A stretch of DNA of 64,000 nucleotides from an uncultured Oscillospiraceae bacterium (GTDB lineage: Bacteria > Bacillota > Clostridia > Oscillospirales > Acutalibacteraceae): positions 1 to 64,000 of the forward strand of contig UQHH01000009.1 in NCBI GenBank assembly GCA_900540865.1, written 5' to 3'. Both the position numbers and the translations under genes were made by a program. How positions within the stretch are numbered: the first letter of the stretch is position 1; each line of letters starts with the position of its first letter. Positions 43,230 to 51,415 of this stretch are shown piece after piece. The notes under the pieces are model-generated. The model was not told the DNA's origin. It worked only from the letters and a program-made list of their open reading frames with translations, and did not search any database.

Positions 43230-44027
43230 TTATTCACAAGTTGCCGTATTCAAAAGCGCATTTATATGCTTTATTGCTGTTTTAAGCTCAGATACGCCGC
43301 CAAAGCTTTTCCTGTAAACCTCTATAATAAAATCCCCGCGATACCCGATTTCTCTCAGAATGCGCAAAACCGTGCTATAATCCATCGCTCCTTTTCCTGG
43401 TAAAACGCAGTCGTTTACTGGTGTATTGTCGTTCATATGGATATGTACAAGCCCCTTACCCATCGCGCGGCAGACCGCAGACGGGTTGTTTCCCGAACGG
43501 ACGGCCTGCTTGATGTCAAAAACAAATTTGGCGCGTTCCCCTAAATAAACTCGCATTTCTTCCAGAAACGCCGGGTGCTGGCTGCGGAACATATTCACGT
43601 TTTCCTGTACAGCCGTCACGCCGTATTGCTCCGCGCGCAAAGAAAGCTCCCCGAACTTTTCAAAATATTCTTGGTTCGATATTCCGGTTTCCGGTGTTTT
43701 CCGGTCGCCGTGTATGACGAGCAGCCGCGCGCCGAGTTTTGCCGCCGTTTCAAAATAACGTTCATAAAAATCGAGCGTATCGCGAAAACGGCGCGTATAG
43801 TCGGTAAAAATCAGATACGGCTCATAGCCGGAGGTAAACGGATGAATCGATTTCACGGTCGCGTGGTATGTATCCAAAAGGTTTTTCAGCCGTTTCACAA
43901 ACATTGGCTCTATTTCGCTGATAGTATTGAAAAAAATTTCAAAATGGCGAAAGCCCTCTTTGAGCAGCAGCTCCAGGGCCTTCTCCGTTTCCATCGGATA
44001 AAGGCAGGCGGTAGATATGCCGGTTTT
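43230..44027 (-). CDS. Sugar phosphate isomerase/epimerase family (TIM barrel)
   Basis: A 265-residue xylose isomerase-like TIM barrel: start KTGISTACLYPMETEKALELL, EGFRHFEIFFNT, SIHPFTSGYEPYL, LLVIHGDRKTP, AVQENVNMFRS, FVFDIKQAVRSGN, VHIHMNDN and FIIEVYRKSF. The Glu, Asp, His and Glu metal ligands of the family are present. Substrate unknown. The start is TTG at 44027 with GGAGGG at 6 nt; an upstream ATG at 44069 lacks a ribosome site. Confidence 0.8.
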   Translation of the reverse strand, partial: KTGISTACLYPMETEKALELLLKEGFRHFEIFFNTISEIEPMFVKRLKNLLDTYHATVKSIHPFTSGYEPYLIFTDYTRRFRDTLDFYERYFETAAKLGARLLVIHGDRKTPETGISNQEYFEKFGELSLRAEQYGVTAVQENVNMFRSQHPAFLEEMRVYLGERAKFVFDIKQAVRSGNNPSAVCRAMGKGLVHIHMNDNTPVNDCVLPGKGAMDYSTVLRILREIGYRGDFIIEVYRKSFGGVSELKTAIKHINALLNTATCE

Positions 44028-44097
44028 CAAAAAAATCCCTCCTGTGATACGGCGAAGCATCTCAGTCATAAATTACGCCGTATTCTATAAGAAACGG

Positions 44098-44133
44098 CAA
44101 AAAAGGCGGGTACCATTAAGATACGCCGCCTCT
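44098..44133 (-). terminator. Terminator of the first TM2 gene
   Basis: GGCGG/CCGCC-type stem with internal GTA/TAC pairing and a run of six T on the minus strand, about 25 nt after the stop. Confidence 0.65.
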
Positions 44134-44156
44134 TTATCATTCGTTAAACGCAGACG

Positions 44157-44564
44157 TCAGTCCTTAAGCGGAACGCCCTTTCCGTCGACAGCAATACTTC
44201 CCGTCAAAATCATGATGCCTTCGACAAGCCCCCAAATTGCGGACACGAAGGACAAAAAGCCAATTGAAAGAATGGAAATGAGAAGCTGCGCGACAGCTTT
44301 CCCTGTATAGCCAAGATAAAAATTATGAATACCCAATCCCCCAAGAAGGATTCCAAGAATACCCGCCGCAATTTTGGATTTTTGCATACCGGCCGGTACG
44401 GGAACCGGGAACGCAACGCCGCACTGAGTGCAGACGGTAGCGCCGGGGTTCGAGGGAGCGCCGCAGTTTCCGCAAAAGCGGTTGCCGGTACCAGCCGCTA
44501 CGCCGCAATGGACGCAGACAGCCGCCATCGGGTCGATTTGGTTGCCGCAATTTCTACAATTCAT
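44157..44564 (-). CDS. Zinc-ribbon and TM2-domain membrane protein (paralogue 1)
   Basis: A 135-residue protein. Two CxxC zinc-ribbon pairs (CRNCGNQID...CVHCG, then CGNCGAPSNPGATVCTQCG) are followed by a TM2 domain (KIAAGILGILLGGLGIHNFYLGYTGKA with the conserved G.HNFYLG turn) and a second helix. The neighbour at 44640 is a close tandem paralogue. Function unknown. Confidence 0.82.
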   Translation of the reverse strand: MNCRNCGNQIDPMAAVCVHCGVAAGTGNRFCGNCGAPSNPGATVCTQCGVAFPVPVPAGMQKSKIAAGILGILLGGLGIHNFYLGYTGKAVAQLLISILSIGFLSFVSAIWGLVEGIMILTGSIAVDGKGVPLKD

Positions 44565-44639
44565 TATTGTTTCCTCCTGTTAACAGTTCTTTGGTTTATA
44601 ATTTCAGACACGTTTTGCCATGGGCAGGCGCAGCGTGTC

Positions 44640-45071
44640 CTAATCTTTTAGTGGGATTCCGGCGCTGTCCGTCGGAATGCTGCCGCAGAGAATCATAATC
44701 CCCTCGACGAGGCCCCAAATAGAAGCGGCTATCATAGCAAATATGCCGATGATAAAAATCGCGGTGAAAAAACCCACAATCGTCATAATCAACTGCGCAA
44801 CCGCCTTGCTTGTATAGCCGAGATAAAAGTTATGGACGCCGAAAGCACCGAGAAAGATTCCAAGGATTCCCGCCGCGATTTTAGATTTTTGCATGCCAGC
44901 CGGTATGGGAATCGGGAACGCTACGCCGCACCGGGTGCAGATGGTAGCGCCGGGATTCGAGGGGGCTCCGCAGTTTCCGCAAAAGCGGTTACCGGTACCA
45001 GCCGCCACGCCGCAATGAATACAAACGGCTGCCAGTGGGTCGATTTGATTTCCGCAATTTCTGCAATACAT
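44640..45071 (-). CDS. Zinc-ribbon and TM2-domain membrane protein (paralogue 2)
   Basis: A 143-residue protein with the same plan as its neighbour: two zinc-ribbon pairs (CRNCGNQIDPLAAVCIHCG, CGNCGAPSNPGATICTRCG), then a TM2 domain with GAFGVHNFYLGYTSKAV. It carries an eight-residue insert in the second helix (FFTAIFIIGIFAMIAAS). The ATG at 45071 has GGAGGAG upstream. Longer readings run into rfbB. Confidence 0.82.
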   Translation of the reverse strand: MYCRNCGNQIDPLAAVCIHCGVAAGTGNRFCGNCGAPSNPGATICTRCGVAFPIPIPAGMQKSKIAAGILGIFLGAFGVHNFYLGYTSKAVAQLIMTIVGFFTAIFIIGIFAMIAASIWGLVEGIMILCGSIPTDSAGIPLKD

Positions 45072-45190
45072 GCTGACTCCTCCATCAAAGTCGAATTTTG
45101 TAGTTTTCTGTTTCATCATAAAGGATTTCTTTATTTCTGTCAATAGAAAGTATAAAGCGGCGGTAAACGTTTTATGAAGTTTCTGAAAAT

Positions 45191-46204
45191 TCAGCCGTAC
45201 ATCTTTTCGTAATAATCCTTGTATTCCCCGTTGATGATGGTTTCCCACCACTCACGGTGTGAAAGGTACCAGTCAATCGTCTTAATAATGCCTTGCTCAA
45301 ATTTTGTTTGCGGCAGCCAGCCGAGCTCTTCATGGATTTTACGCGGGTCGATTGCGTAGCGCATATCGTGCCCCGCCCTGTCCTTTACAAACGTAATAAG
45401 GCTTTCATCCTTTTTGAGATACCGGACGATAAGCCGTACGACATCGATATTGCGCATCTCGTTGTGCCCGCCGATGTTGTATACTTCCCCTTCGCGGCCA
45501 TCCCGGATAATCAAATCGATCGCGGCGCAGTGGTCCTCCACATAAAGCCAGTCGCGCACGTTTTCACCTTTTCCGTAAACCGGCAGCGGCTTATCGTGCA
45601 GCGCGTTTATAATCATCAGCGGAATCATCTTTTCAGGAAAATGGAACGGGCCGTAGTTGTTGGAGCAGCGGGAAATCGTAACAGGCAGCCTGTAGGTCCT
45701 GCTGTACGCAAGCGCCAGCAGGTCGGCGGACGCTTTGCTCGCGGAATACGGGCTGGAGGTTTGGATAGGCGTTTCTTCCGTGAAGAAGAGGTCGGGACGG
45801 TCAAGCGGCAGGTCTCCGTATACCTCATCCGTAGATACCTGATGATACCGTTTTACGCCATACTCGCGCGAAGCGTCCATCAGTACCTGCGTCCCAATTA
45901 TATTGGTGTTCAAAAACACACCGGGGTCGAGTATAGAACGGTCTACGTGGCTTTCGGCCGCAAAATTTACAACTATATCGAAGCGTTCCCGCTCAAATAA
46001 ATCGAACACGAGCTTCCTGTCGGTGATGTCGCCCCTGACAAAGCGAAAGCTCTTATTTTTTTCCGCCTGCTCCAACGTTTTAAGGTTCCCCGCATAGGTC
46101 AGCTTATCGAGGCAGACGACCTTATCCTGCGGATGCTTTTTCAATATGTAATAGACGAAATTACTGCCGATAAAACCGGCGCCGCCCGTCACCAATAGTT
46201 TCAT
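45191..46204 (-). CDS. rfbB: dTDP-glucose 4,6-dehydratase
   Basis: NAD-dependent enzyme making dTDP-4-keto-6-deoxyglucose. NAD motif TGGAGFIGSNFV, STDEVYGDLP with catalytic Thr-Asp-Glu, SPYSASKASADLL (YxxxK), RCSNNYGPFHFPEKMIPL, and WLYVEDHCAAID. Length 337 aa. Last gene of the sugar cluster. Its product is both the branch point for rhamnose and the substrate of WecE encoded upstream; rfbC and rfbD are absent. Confidence 0.97.
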   Translation of the reverse strand: MKLLVTGGAGFIGSNFVYYILKKHPQDKVVCLDKLTYAGNLKTLEQAEKNKSFRFVRGDITDRKLVFDLFERERFDIVVNFAAESHVDRSILDPGVFLNTNIIGTQVLMDASREYGVKRYHQVSTDEVYGDLPLDRPDLFFTEETPIQTSSPYSASKASADLLALAYSRTYRLPVTISRCSNNYGPFHFPEKMIPLMIINALHDKPLPVYGKGENVRDWLYVEDHCAAIDLIIRDGREGEVYNIGGHNEMRNIDVVRLIVRYLKKDESLITFVKDRAGHDMRYAIDPRKIHEELGWLPQTKFEQGIIKTIDWYLSHREWWETIINGEYKDYYEKMYG

Positions 46205-46239
46205 TTTTTATTCCTTTCGCTTATACGCTCTGTGTTTAT

Positions 46240-47109
46240 TTAAATACCATCCGCAAGAGAAAGCAGATATTTTCCATAATCGGTCATTTTCAGCTCTTCC
46301 CCGATTTGCCTGAGCTGCTCAGTCGTAATAAAACCGCGCCGCCAGGCGATTTCTTCCAGGCATGAAATATAGAAGCCCTGCCGGGACTGTACCGCCTCCA
46401 CATATTCAGAGGCCTTGAGCATACCTTCCGGCGTACCGGTGTCCAGCCAAGCCATGCCTCTGCCCATCAGGGAAACCTGCAGCTCTCCCCTTTTCAGGTA
46501 CGCATTGTTCACAGCGGTTATCTCAAGCTCCCCGCGCTTTGACGGCTCAATATTTTTCGCAATGGAAACGACCTTATTGTCATAAAAATACAAGCCGGGA
46601 ACAGCAAAGTTCGATTTTGGCCTTGCGGGTTTTTCCACAATGGAAAGAACTTTTTTATCCTTGTCGAATTCCACAACGCCAAAGGCGGACGGCTCCTTTA
46701 CCGGGTAGCCGAAAATCGTCGCGCCTGACGTTCTCTGCTTTGCCGTATTGAGAATACGTGTAAAATCCTGCCCATAGAAGATGTTGTCGCCGAGAATCAG
46801 GCATACGTTATCGTTCCCGATGAATTCCTCGCCAAGGATAAAGGCGTCGGCAAGACCCCTGGGCTTTTCCTGTACCTGATAGGAAAACTCCACGCCGAAG
46901 CGGGAGCCGTCGCCCAGCAAACGCTTATAAATGGGGAGGTCCGTTGGCGTTGAAATAATCAGGATTTCCCTGATTTCCGCAAGAAGCAGCACAGACAGCG
47001 GATAGTAAATCATCGGTTTGTCATAAATAGGAAGCAACTGCTTTGAAACCACCTGCGTCATCGGGTACAGCCTGGTCCCCTTTCCGCCAGCCAAAACAAT
47101 ACCTTTCAT
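46240..47109 (-). CDS. rfbA: Glucose-1-phosphate thymidylyltransferase
   Basis: Makes dTDP-glucose. Sugar nucleotidyltransferase signature [33 protein letters not shown] (in two blocks), [43 protein letters not shown] and [14 protein letters not shown] with the EITA motif. Length 289 aa. Shine-Dalgarno GAGGTG. A 91-nt gap separates it from the SMR pair. Confidence 0.97.
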   Translation of the reverse strand: MKGIVLAGGKGTRLYPMTQVVSKQLLPIYDKPMIYYPLSVLLLAEIREILIISTPTDLPIYKRLLGDGSRFGVEFSYQVQEKPRGLADAFILGEEFIGNDNVCLILGDNIFYGQDFTRILNTAKQRTSGATIFGYPVKEPSAFGVVEFDKDKKVLSIVEKPARPKSNFAVPGLYFYDNKVVSIAKNIEPSKRGELEITAVNNAYLKRGELQVSLMGRGMAWLDTGTPEGMLKASEYVEAVQSRQGFYISCLEEIAWRRGFITTEQLRQIGEELKMTDYGKYLLSLADGI

Positions 47110-47200
47110 TTTTTCACCTCACAATAATGGGTACGGGTATCTTCCTGAAAATATTCAGGCCCTATGTTCATCTTATAGAGTTTTCCGCCTGGAAAAACGG

Positions 47201-47548
47201 TTACATTCCAAAATCAAGTGAAAAAACCACAATACCTGCCATAATGGTCAGGATGCCGATAAATTTCTTCCTTGTAATTTTTTCTTTCAGGAAAATCCGG
47301 CTGAGAAGCAGCAGGAATATATAGGTAGACGCCGCAATCACGTGCGCCTGCTTGAGCGGGATAAAGCGCATCAAATAAATATTGGCGACCAAAACAAGGG
47401 CCAAAATGCCATAGGAGCCGATTACCCATGGGTTCAGGTATTCAAAAATTTTGCCCTTATACTTCTTTTTTGCGCTGATGTTGAGCATCAGCTGGGAAAC
47501 AGCGGATAATAAAGCCGTAACGGCTACGCCGATATAATATTTAGTCAT
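47201..47548 (-). CDS. SMR/EamA-fold membrane protein, ArnE/ArnF-like subunit 1
   Basis: A 115-residue protein with four membrane helices, SAVSQLMLNISAKK at the first helix end, LVLVANIYLMRFIPLKQAHVIAAS in the middle, RIFLKEKITRKKFIGILTIMAGIVV at the end, which is the C-terminal pattern of EmrE/ArnE-like transporters. Overlaps the second subunit gene by 8 nt. Together with the ArnC-like transferase this suggests flipping of a polyprenyl-phosphate sugar (inference). Confidence 0.75.
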   Translation of the reverse strand: MTKYYIGVAVTALLSAVSQLMLNISAKKKYKGKIFEYLNPWVIGSYGILALVLVANIYLMRFIPLKQAHVIAASTYIFLLLLSRIFLKEKITRKKFIGILTIMAGIVVFSLDFGM

Positions 47549-47897
47549 CTCCGTGCGCCACCAAAACTACTCCCGTAATGATAAGCGCCGTCCCAATGAC
47601 ATTGCCCAGAGTAATCCCTTCCCCAAAGATAAGCACGGAAAACAGCAGAACCCAGATAGTCGTCACACTTTTATTGGAATAAGCAACACTGGGACTGAAG
47701 CCCTTAATCGCCTGCTGCCATAAAATTGCGTATATCCCAAGCACCGCAACCATCAGGAAAAGAAACAAAAGGTATTGCGCAGATAGAAATTCAAACCCGG
47801 ACGCGTATTTAGACAGCAGGGACGTAACCGAATATAATAAAATGCAGCCATGAAGAAAAAGGTATTTCCTTGCGGGCTTCATTGAAATCCTACTCAT
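47541..47897 (-). CDS. SMR/EamA-fold membrane protein, ArnE/ArnF-like subunit 2
   Basis: A 118-residue protein, four membrane helices, with YSVTSLLSKYAS, ILWQQAIKGFSPSVAYSNKSVTTIWVLLFS and LIFGEGITLGNVIGTALIITGVVLV. Paired small transporters with unequal sequences usually form heterodimers, as ArnE/ArnF do. It overlaps the hexapeptide transferase gene by 4 nt. Confidence 0.75.
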   Translation of the reverse strand: MSRISMKPARKYLFLHGCILLYSVTSLLSKYASGFEFLSAQYLLFLFLMVAVLGIYAILWQQAIKGFSPSVAYSNKSVTTIWVLLFSVLIFGEGITLGNVIGTALIITGVVLVAHGDD

Positions 47898-48448
47898 TGC
47901 AAATTCGGCTCCTGTTCCTCAAGCATTCTGATTAAACGCGCGGGATTGCCCGCTACGACACAGTTTCTTTCAACATTTTTAGTAACGACTGAACCCGCGC
48001 CGATTACCGCGTTTTCCCCAATATAAGTAACGCCGGGCAATATAATCGCCTTGGAGCCAATCCATGCGCCGTCGCAGATTTTGAGTGTTTTCAAAATTGT
48101 TTTTTTGTTGCCGGGTCTCGTCCAGCCGATTTCCACTGGATGCTCATGCGTATGGATTTCCGCCCCTGCCGATATAATGACGTTATCCCCGATTTCCAGG
48201 TTTCCGGTACAGTCGATATACGCGTTCCTGGCAAGCGTCAGATGGTCGCCCGCCTTGAACCGGCTTGCTTTTTGCCGGTGTGTGCGAGAAAGCCGCACAT
48301 GATACTCTATAACAGGCTTCTTTCCAATCCGAAAAGCGCTGCGGTACATAAGCCCCCTCAGCTTTTGGAGAACAGGAAAATCAAACAGCTCAATTCCAAA
48401 AATAATTTGTATCAGCCGGCGGTAGCTTTCTATCAATATATAGCTCAT
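47894..48448 (-). CDS. Hexapeptide-repeat acyltransferase (left-handed beta-helix)
   Basis: A 184-residue O- or N-acetyltransferase-like protein. From residue 60: left-handed helix repeats (GDHLTLARNAYIDCTGNLEIG, DNVIISAGAEIHTHEHPVEI, DGAWIGSKAIILPGVTYIGE, NAVIGAGSVVTKNVERNCVVAGNPARLIR). H in IHTHEH is the likely catalytic region. In this cluster it may acylate the amino sugar. Overlaps its neighbours by 4 nt on both sides. Confidence 0.85.
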   Translation of the reverse strand: MSYILIESYRRLIQIIFGIELFDFPVLQKLRGLMYRSAFRIGKKPVIEYHVRLSRTHRQKASRFKAGDHLTLARNAYIDCTGNLEIGDNVIISAGAEIHTHEHPVEIGWTRPGNKKTILKTLKICDGAWIGSKAIILPGVTYIGENAVIGAGSVVTKNVERNCVVAGNPARLIRMLEEQEPNLQ

Positions 48449-49341
48449 TTTTTCTCCTCTAACTCACGTTTCATATCGCATAGCGCGTCATACAGCCCAT
48501 ATTCTGCCGTAAATCCCAATGCCTCTTTAGCGTGTGAGACATCCATGCAATATACGAGGCCGTCCTCCGGCTTCTCCGGCTGAAGCTTAAAACCGCCCTG
48601 ATTGCTGAACACGCTGCAAAAGGCCTGCGCAAGCTGCAGGTTGGTGGTTGCCGTTCCTGTACCAATGTTAAACGAGCCGCCAAGCGTTTCTTTTAAACAT
48701 GCACACATAATCGCGGCCGTTACATCTTTGATATAGATATATTCCTTCGCGCTCGCTCCCAAGCCAAAAACATCCAAGGTTTGGCCGCCGATGCTGCGCT
48801 CAAGATAAACTGCCAAAAGATATCCGCCGCGTTCTCCCAAGCCGATAACCTGAGCGAGACGAAGAGATTTAATATGCATGTCGCTTTTACGGTTATATAA
48901 TCCGGCAAGCTCCTCAATACAAAGCTTTGAAATACCATACCGATTAAAAGGATGTGCCTGGGCTTCTTTATACGGCAATTCCTGAAATGGATTGTAAACG
49001 CTTATCGTCGAGATATTTACAATATTCTTGATTCCAAGTGAGCATGCCGCTTCAAACAGGCATTCAGATGCCGTTATATTTTCAATATAGTTTATAAAAC
49101 GCTTTTCATTTTCTGCTGAAAAACGTTTTGCTCCAAGGTGGACAATACAATCGCAGCCCGCGAAAATTGAGCGGTAAGAATCGACGGAATAGTCAGAACG
49201 GACATAGCGGATATTAGGATGCTCATAAAAGCTGTCAACGTCCGCACGAGAAGTAGCCGCTACAAAAGTATGGCTGTCCCCATATTCTTTTAAAAGCTGC
49301 TGCCCAATAAAGCCGGTCGCACCGGTCAAGCCGATTCTCAT
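48445..49341 (-). CDS. NAD-dependent epimerase/dehydratase (extended SDR)
   Basis: A 298-residue extended SDR. NAD motif GATGFIG at 7-13, HLGAKRFS, catalytic Ser/Tyr/Lys in NISTISVYNP and NRYGISK, RLAQVIGLGERGG, YIYIKDVTAAIM and FNIGTG. Reaction (epimerisation, dehydration or reduction of a nucleotide sugar) cannot be decided. Its placement suggests modification of the WecE product. Overlaps ATP-grasp gene by 4 nt. Confidence 0.85.
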   Translation of the reverse strand: MRIGLTGATGFIGQQLLKEYGDSHTFVAATSRADVDSFYEHPNIRYVRSDYSVDSYRSIFAGCDCIVHLGAKRFSAENEKRFINYIENITASECLFEAACSLGIKNIVNISTISVYNPFQELPYKEAQAHPFNRYGISKLCIEELAGLYNRKSDMHIKSLRLAQVIGLGERGGYLLAVYLERSIGGQTLDVFGLGASAKEYIYIKDVTAAIMCACLKETLGGSFNIGTGTATTNLQLAQAFCSVFSNQGGFKLQPEKPEDGLVYCMDVSHAKEALGFTAEYGLYDALCDMKRELEEKK

Positions 49342-50453
49342 GCCGTTTCATCCTTATAAATTTGATAACCGCATTTTTCCATGTAGCCGTTGAGTTTTTT
49401 TACCTGTTCGCCCGTCTGATAATACCAATCGATATATTCATAATCATGCAAGCCGTATTTTTCACGGTCAAAAGTCCGTCCTGGCTTTTCACACATAAAT
49501 TCAAGTACAAAAACGCCTTCCTTCGGTTTTGGCGTGAAAGCGTGCGTTTTATTTTCCATGAGCGATTCAATGGACGCAGACAAAAGGTCCACGCCGCAGT
49601 AATGCTTGATTAGGTTCCACATATGGCAGCCGTCGAGCCGGGGCGTGACCTCGATGATATAAGGCGTATCCCCTTCCAGCTTTATTTGAAAATATACGGG
49701 GCCGTTTAATATGGACAGCTTTGCAATGGTATGGAGCGAAAGCGCACGGATATTCTCCTTCGCGCGCTGTGAAAGACTGTGCGCGCCCATAATATGGCGT
49801 TTGATAATTCCCCCGGGCAGCTCGTCAAATACCTCCCTGTCGGAGATGAGCAGGAAAACGGTTTCTCCGTTTTGTACATACGCGTTGACTGAAACCTCCG
49901 GCCCTTCCACGTATTTTTCAAGTATGACGTTGCCTGATTTTGAATAGGACTTGGATATTTCAAAATATTTCTTTATTTCATTTTCGTTTTCAACTTTATA
50001 GCAGCCGCGCTGCCCCTGGGCGTCCGTCGGCTTCATCATGCAGGGGTACTGCCCGAAATCAAGTGCCTGCTCCATTTCGCTTACGCAGAGATACGGCAAA
50101 TTCCCCGGAAAATCCGCGCCCAAAAATGAGCGCAGCCTGTTTTTTGTTTGGCAGATAACCGCTGTCTCATACGAAATAAAATGCCTTAGATTGAGCCGTT
50201 CGCTTACCTTCATAGCGGTGGGAACCGCAAGGTCGGAGCCTACTGAATAGACAATATCTATTTTATTTTCAGAGGCGTACCCGCATACTGCGTTGATGTC
50301 TTTTATATCTATCTGTTTAAAATGGTCGAGCAGCGGGATGCCGCGGTCTGTGCCGGTATAGCTGCAGCCGTACACCTCATAGCCCTTATCCCTGCAAAAA
50401 CGTATTGCGTCAACCTGGGCGTTTCCCGCGCCGAGAATCAGTATTTTATTCAT
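49338..50453 (-). CDS. ATP-grasp ligase
   Basis: A 371-residue ATP-grasp protein. N-terminal Rossmann-like domain (KILILGAGNAQVDAIRFCRDKG), then the ATP-grasp parts: PCMMKPTDAQGQRGCYKV (lysine and glycine-rich loop), ILEKYVEGPEVSVNAYV, and metal ligands in VYFQIKLEGDTPYIIEVTPRLDG (in two blocks). Such enzymes join a carboxylate to an amine or thiol. Next to wecE, an attractive substrate is the 4-amino group of the sugar, ligated to an amino acid or other acid; this is inference. Overlaps the GT2 gene by 8 nt. Confidence 0.82.
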   Translation of the reverse strand: MNKILILGAGNAQVDAIRFCRDKGYEVYGCSYTGTDRGIPLLDHFKQIDIKDINAVCGYASENKIDIVYSVGSDLAVPTAMKVSERLNLRHFISYETAVICQTKNRLRSFLGADFPGNLPYLCVSEMEQALDFGQYPCMMKPTDAQGQRGCYKVENENEIKKYFEISKSYSKSGNVILEKYVEGPEVSVNAYVQNGETVFLLISDREVFDELPGGIIKRHIMGAHSLSQRAKENIRALSLHTIAKLSILNGPVYFQIKLEGDTPYIIEVTPRLDGCHMWNLIKHYCGVDLLSASIESLMENKTHAFTPKPKEGVFVLEFMCEKPGRTFDREKYGLHDYEYIDWYYQTGEQVKKLNGYMEKCGYQIYKDETA

Positions 50454-51393
50454 CTTCCGTTTCCTCCGCAGTCTTGATTATTTCCCTGACGACATACTGC
50501 GGCTGTTTATTGAGCCCCAAAAACATGCGCCCGATATATTCGCCGACCAGACCTAAAAACAAAAGGTTCAAGCCCGCGAAAAAGCAGACGGCCGCCATCA
50601 GCGAGGGCCAGCCGATTGCCATATGCGGATTGCAGATTTTTTGAATCATAACGGCAATGGCTCCAATGAGGCCGAGCGCCGCGAAAACATAACCCATGAT
50701 GGTCGAAACCCGAAGCGGGACGATTGAGAAGCCCAAAATACAGGACCAAAGCTTCATCAAAGATTTAAAGGTATAATTAGAGCTTCCGGCCTCGCGCTTA
50801 AAGTGCTGAATTGGTATACTGCCAATATTCCCCGTTGTCCGCAGCACCAGCCCCTGCATATAAGAATGCGAGCTTTTATAGGTAACGATGCTGTCCTTTA
50901 CAAAAGCGCGCATGACGCAGTAGCTGGAGGTTTTCAAGTCCTTCGGCTTACCGATGAGTACACGCACAGACCAATGATTGAGCCTGCTGCCTAAATTGCG
51001 GAAAATACCATGCTTTTTTTCCGGATAATAGCCATAAACCACATCGTAGCCCTTTTCAATTTCTTCAAACAACAGGTGCAGCTGAGATGGATGCGTCTGC
51101 ATGTCGTCGTCCATTGTAACAATATAATCCCCGCCAGCATAGTTCAGCCCCGCCATCGTCGCGTTATGCTGACCCGTGTTTTTAGCAAGGCCAACCGAGG
51201 TAACAAACGGGTATTCCTTTGCAAGCAGCTTCAGCTCGGCCATGGTTCGCCCGCCGTCAGGGGAGCAGTCGTCAACCAGAATGAATTCAAAATCATCCTT
51301 TTCTAGCCGGCAAAGCTCCTCTGCGGTTGTTTCTACTACCTTGCGGATACTTTGAGAGGAATTATAACAAGGTATGACAATGGAATAACGCAT
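50446..51393 (-). CDS. ArnC/DPM1-like polyprenyl-phosphate glycosyltransferase
   Basis: A 315-residue GT2 enzyme: YSIVIPCYNSSQSIRKVVE, FILVDDCSPDGG, KNTGQHNATMAGLNYAGGDYIVTMDDDMQTHP (in two blocks, DDD motif), and two C-terminal membrane helices (about 225-247 and 263-285) followed by GLVGEYIGRMFLGLNKQPQYVV. This layout, and the GQH.A.MAG and GLLGEYIGR elements, match ArnC and GtrB, which load a sugar onto undecaprenyl phosphate on the inner face. The ATG at 51393 is preferred. Confidence 0.9.
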   Translation of the reverse strand: MRYSIVIPCYNSSQSIRKVVETTAEELCRLEKDDFEFILVDDCSPDGGRTMAELKLLAKEYPFVTSVGLAKNTGQHNATMAGLNYAGGDYIVTMDDDMQTHPSQLHLLFEEIEKGYDVVYGYYPEKKHGIFRNLGSRLNHWSVRVLIGKPKDLKTSSYCVMRAFVKDSIVTYKSSHSYMQGLVLRTTGNIGSIPIQHFKREAGSSNYTFKSLMKLWSCILGFSIVPLRVSTIMGYVFAALGLIGAIAVMIQKICNPHMAIGWPSLMAAVCFFAGLNLLFLGLVGEYIGRMFLGLNKQPQYVVREIIKTAEETEDE

Positions 51394-51415
51394 ATTTTCA
51401 CCCTTTTTCAACATC

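Noticed and set aside
44157..45071. Mobile element or repeat-array explanation for the similar TM2 genes
   Set aside because: Similarity is confined to the coding regions and no flanking repeats or transposase are seen; a gene duplication is sufficient.
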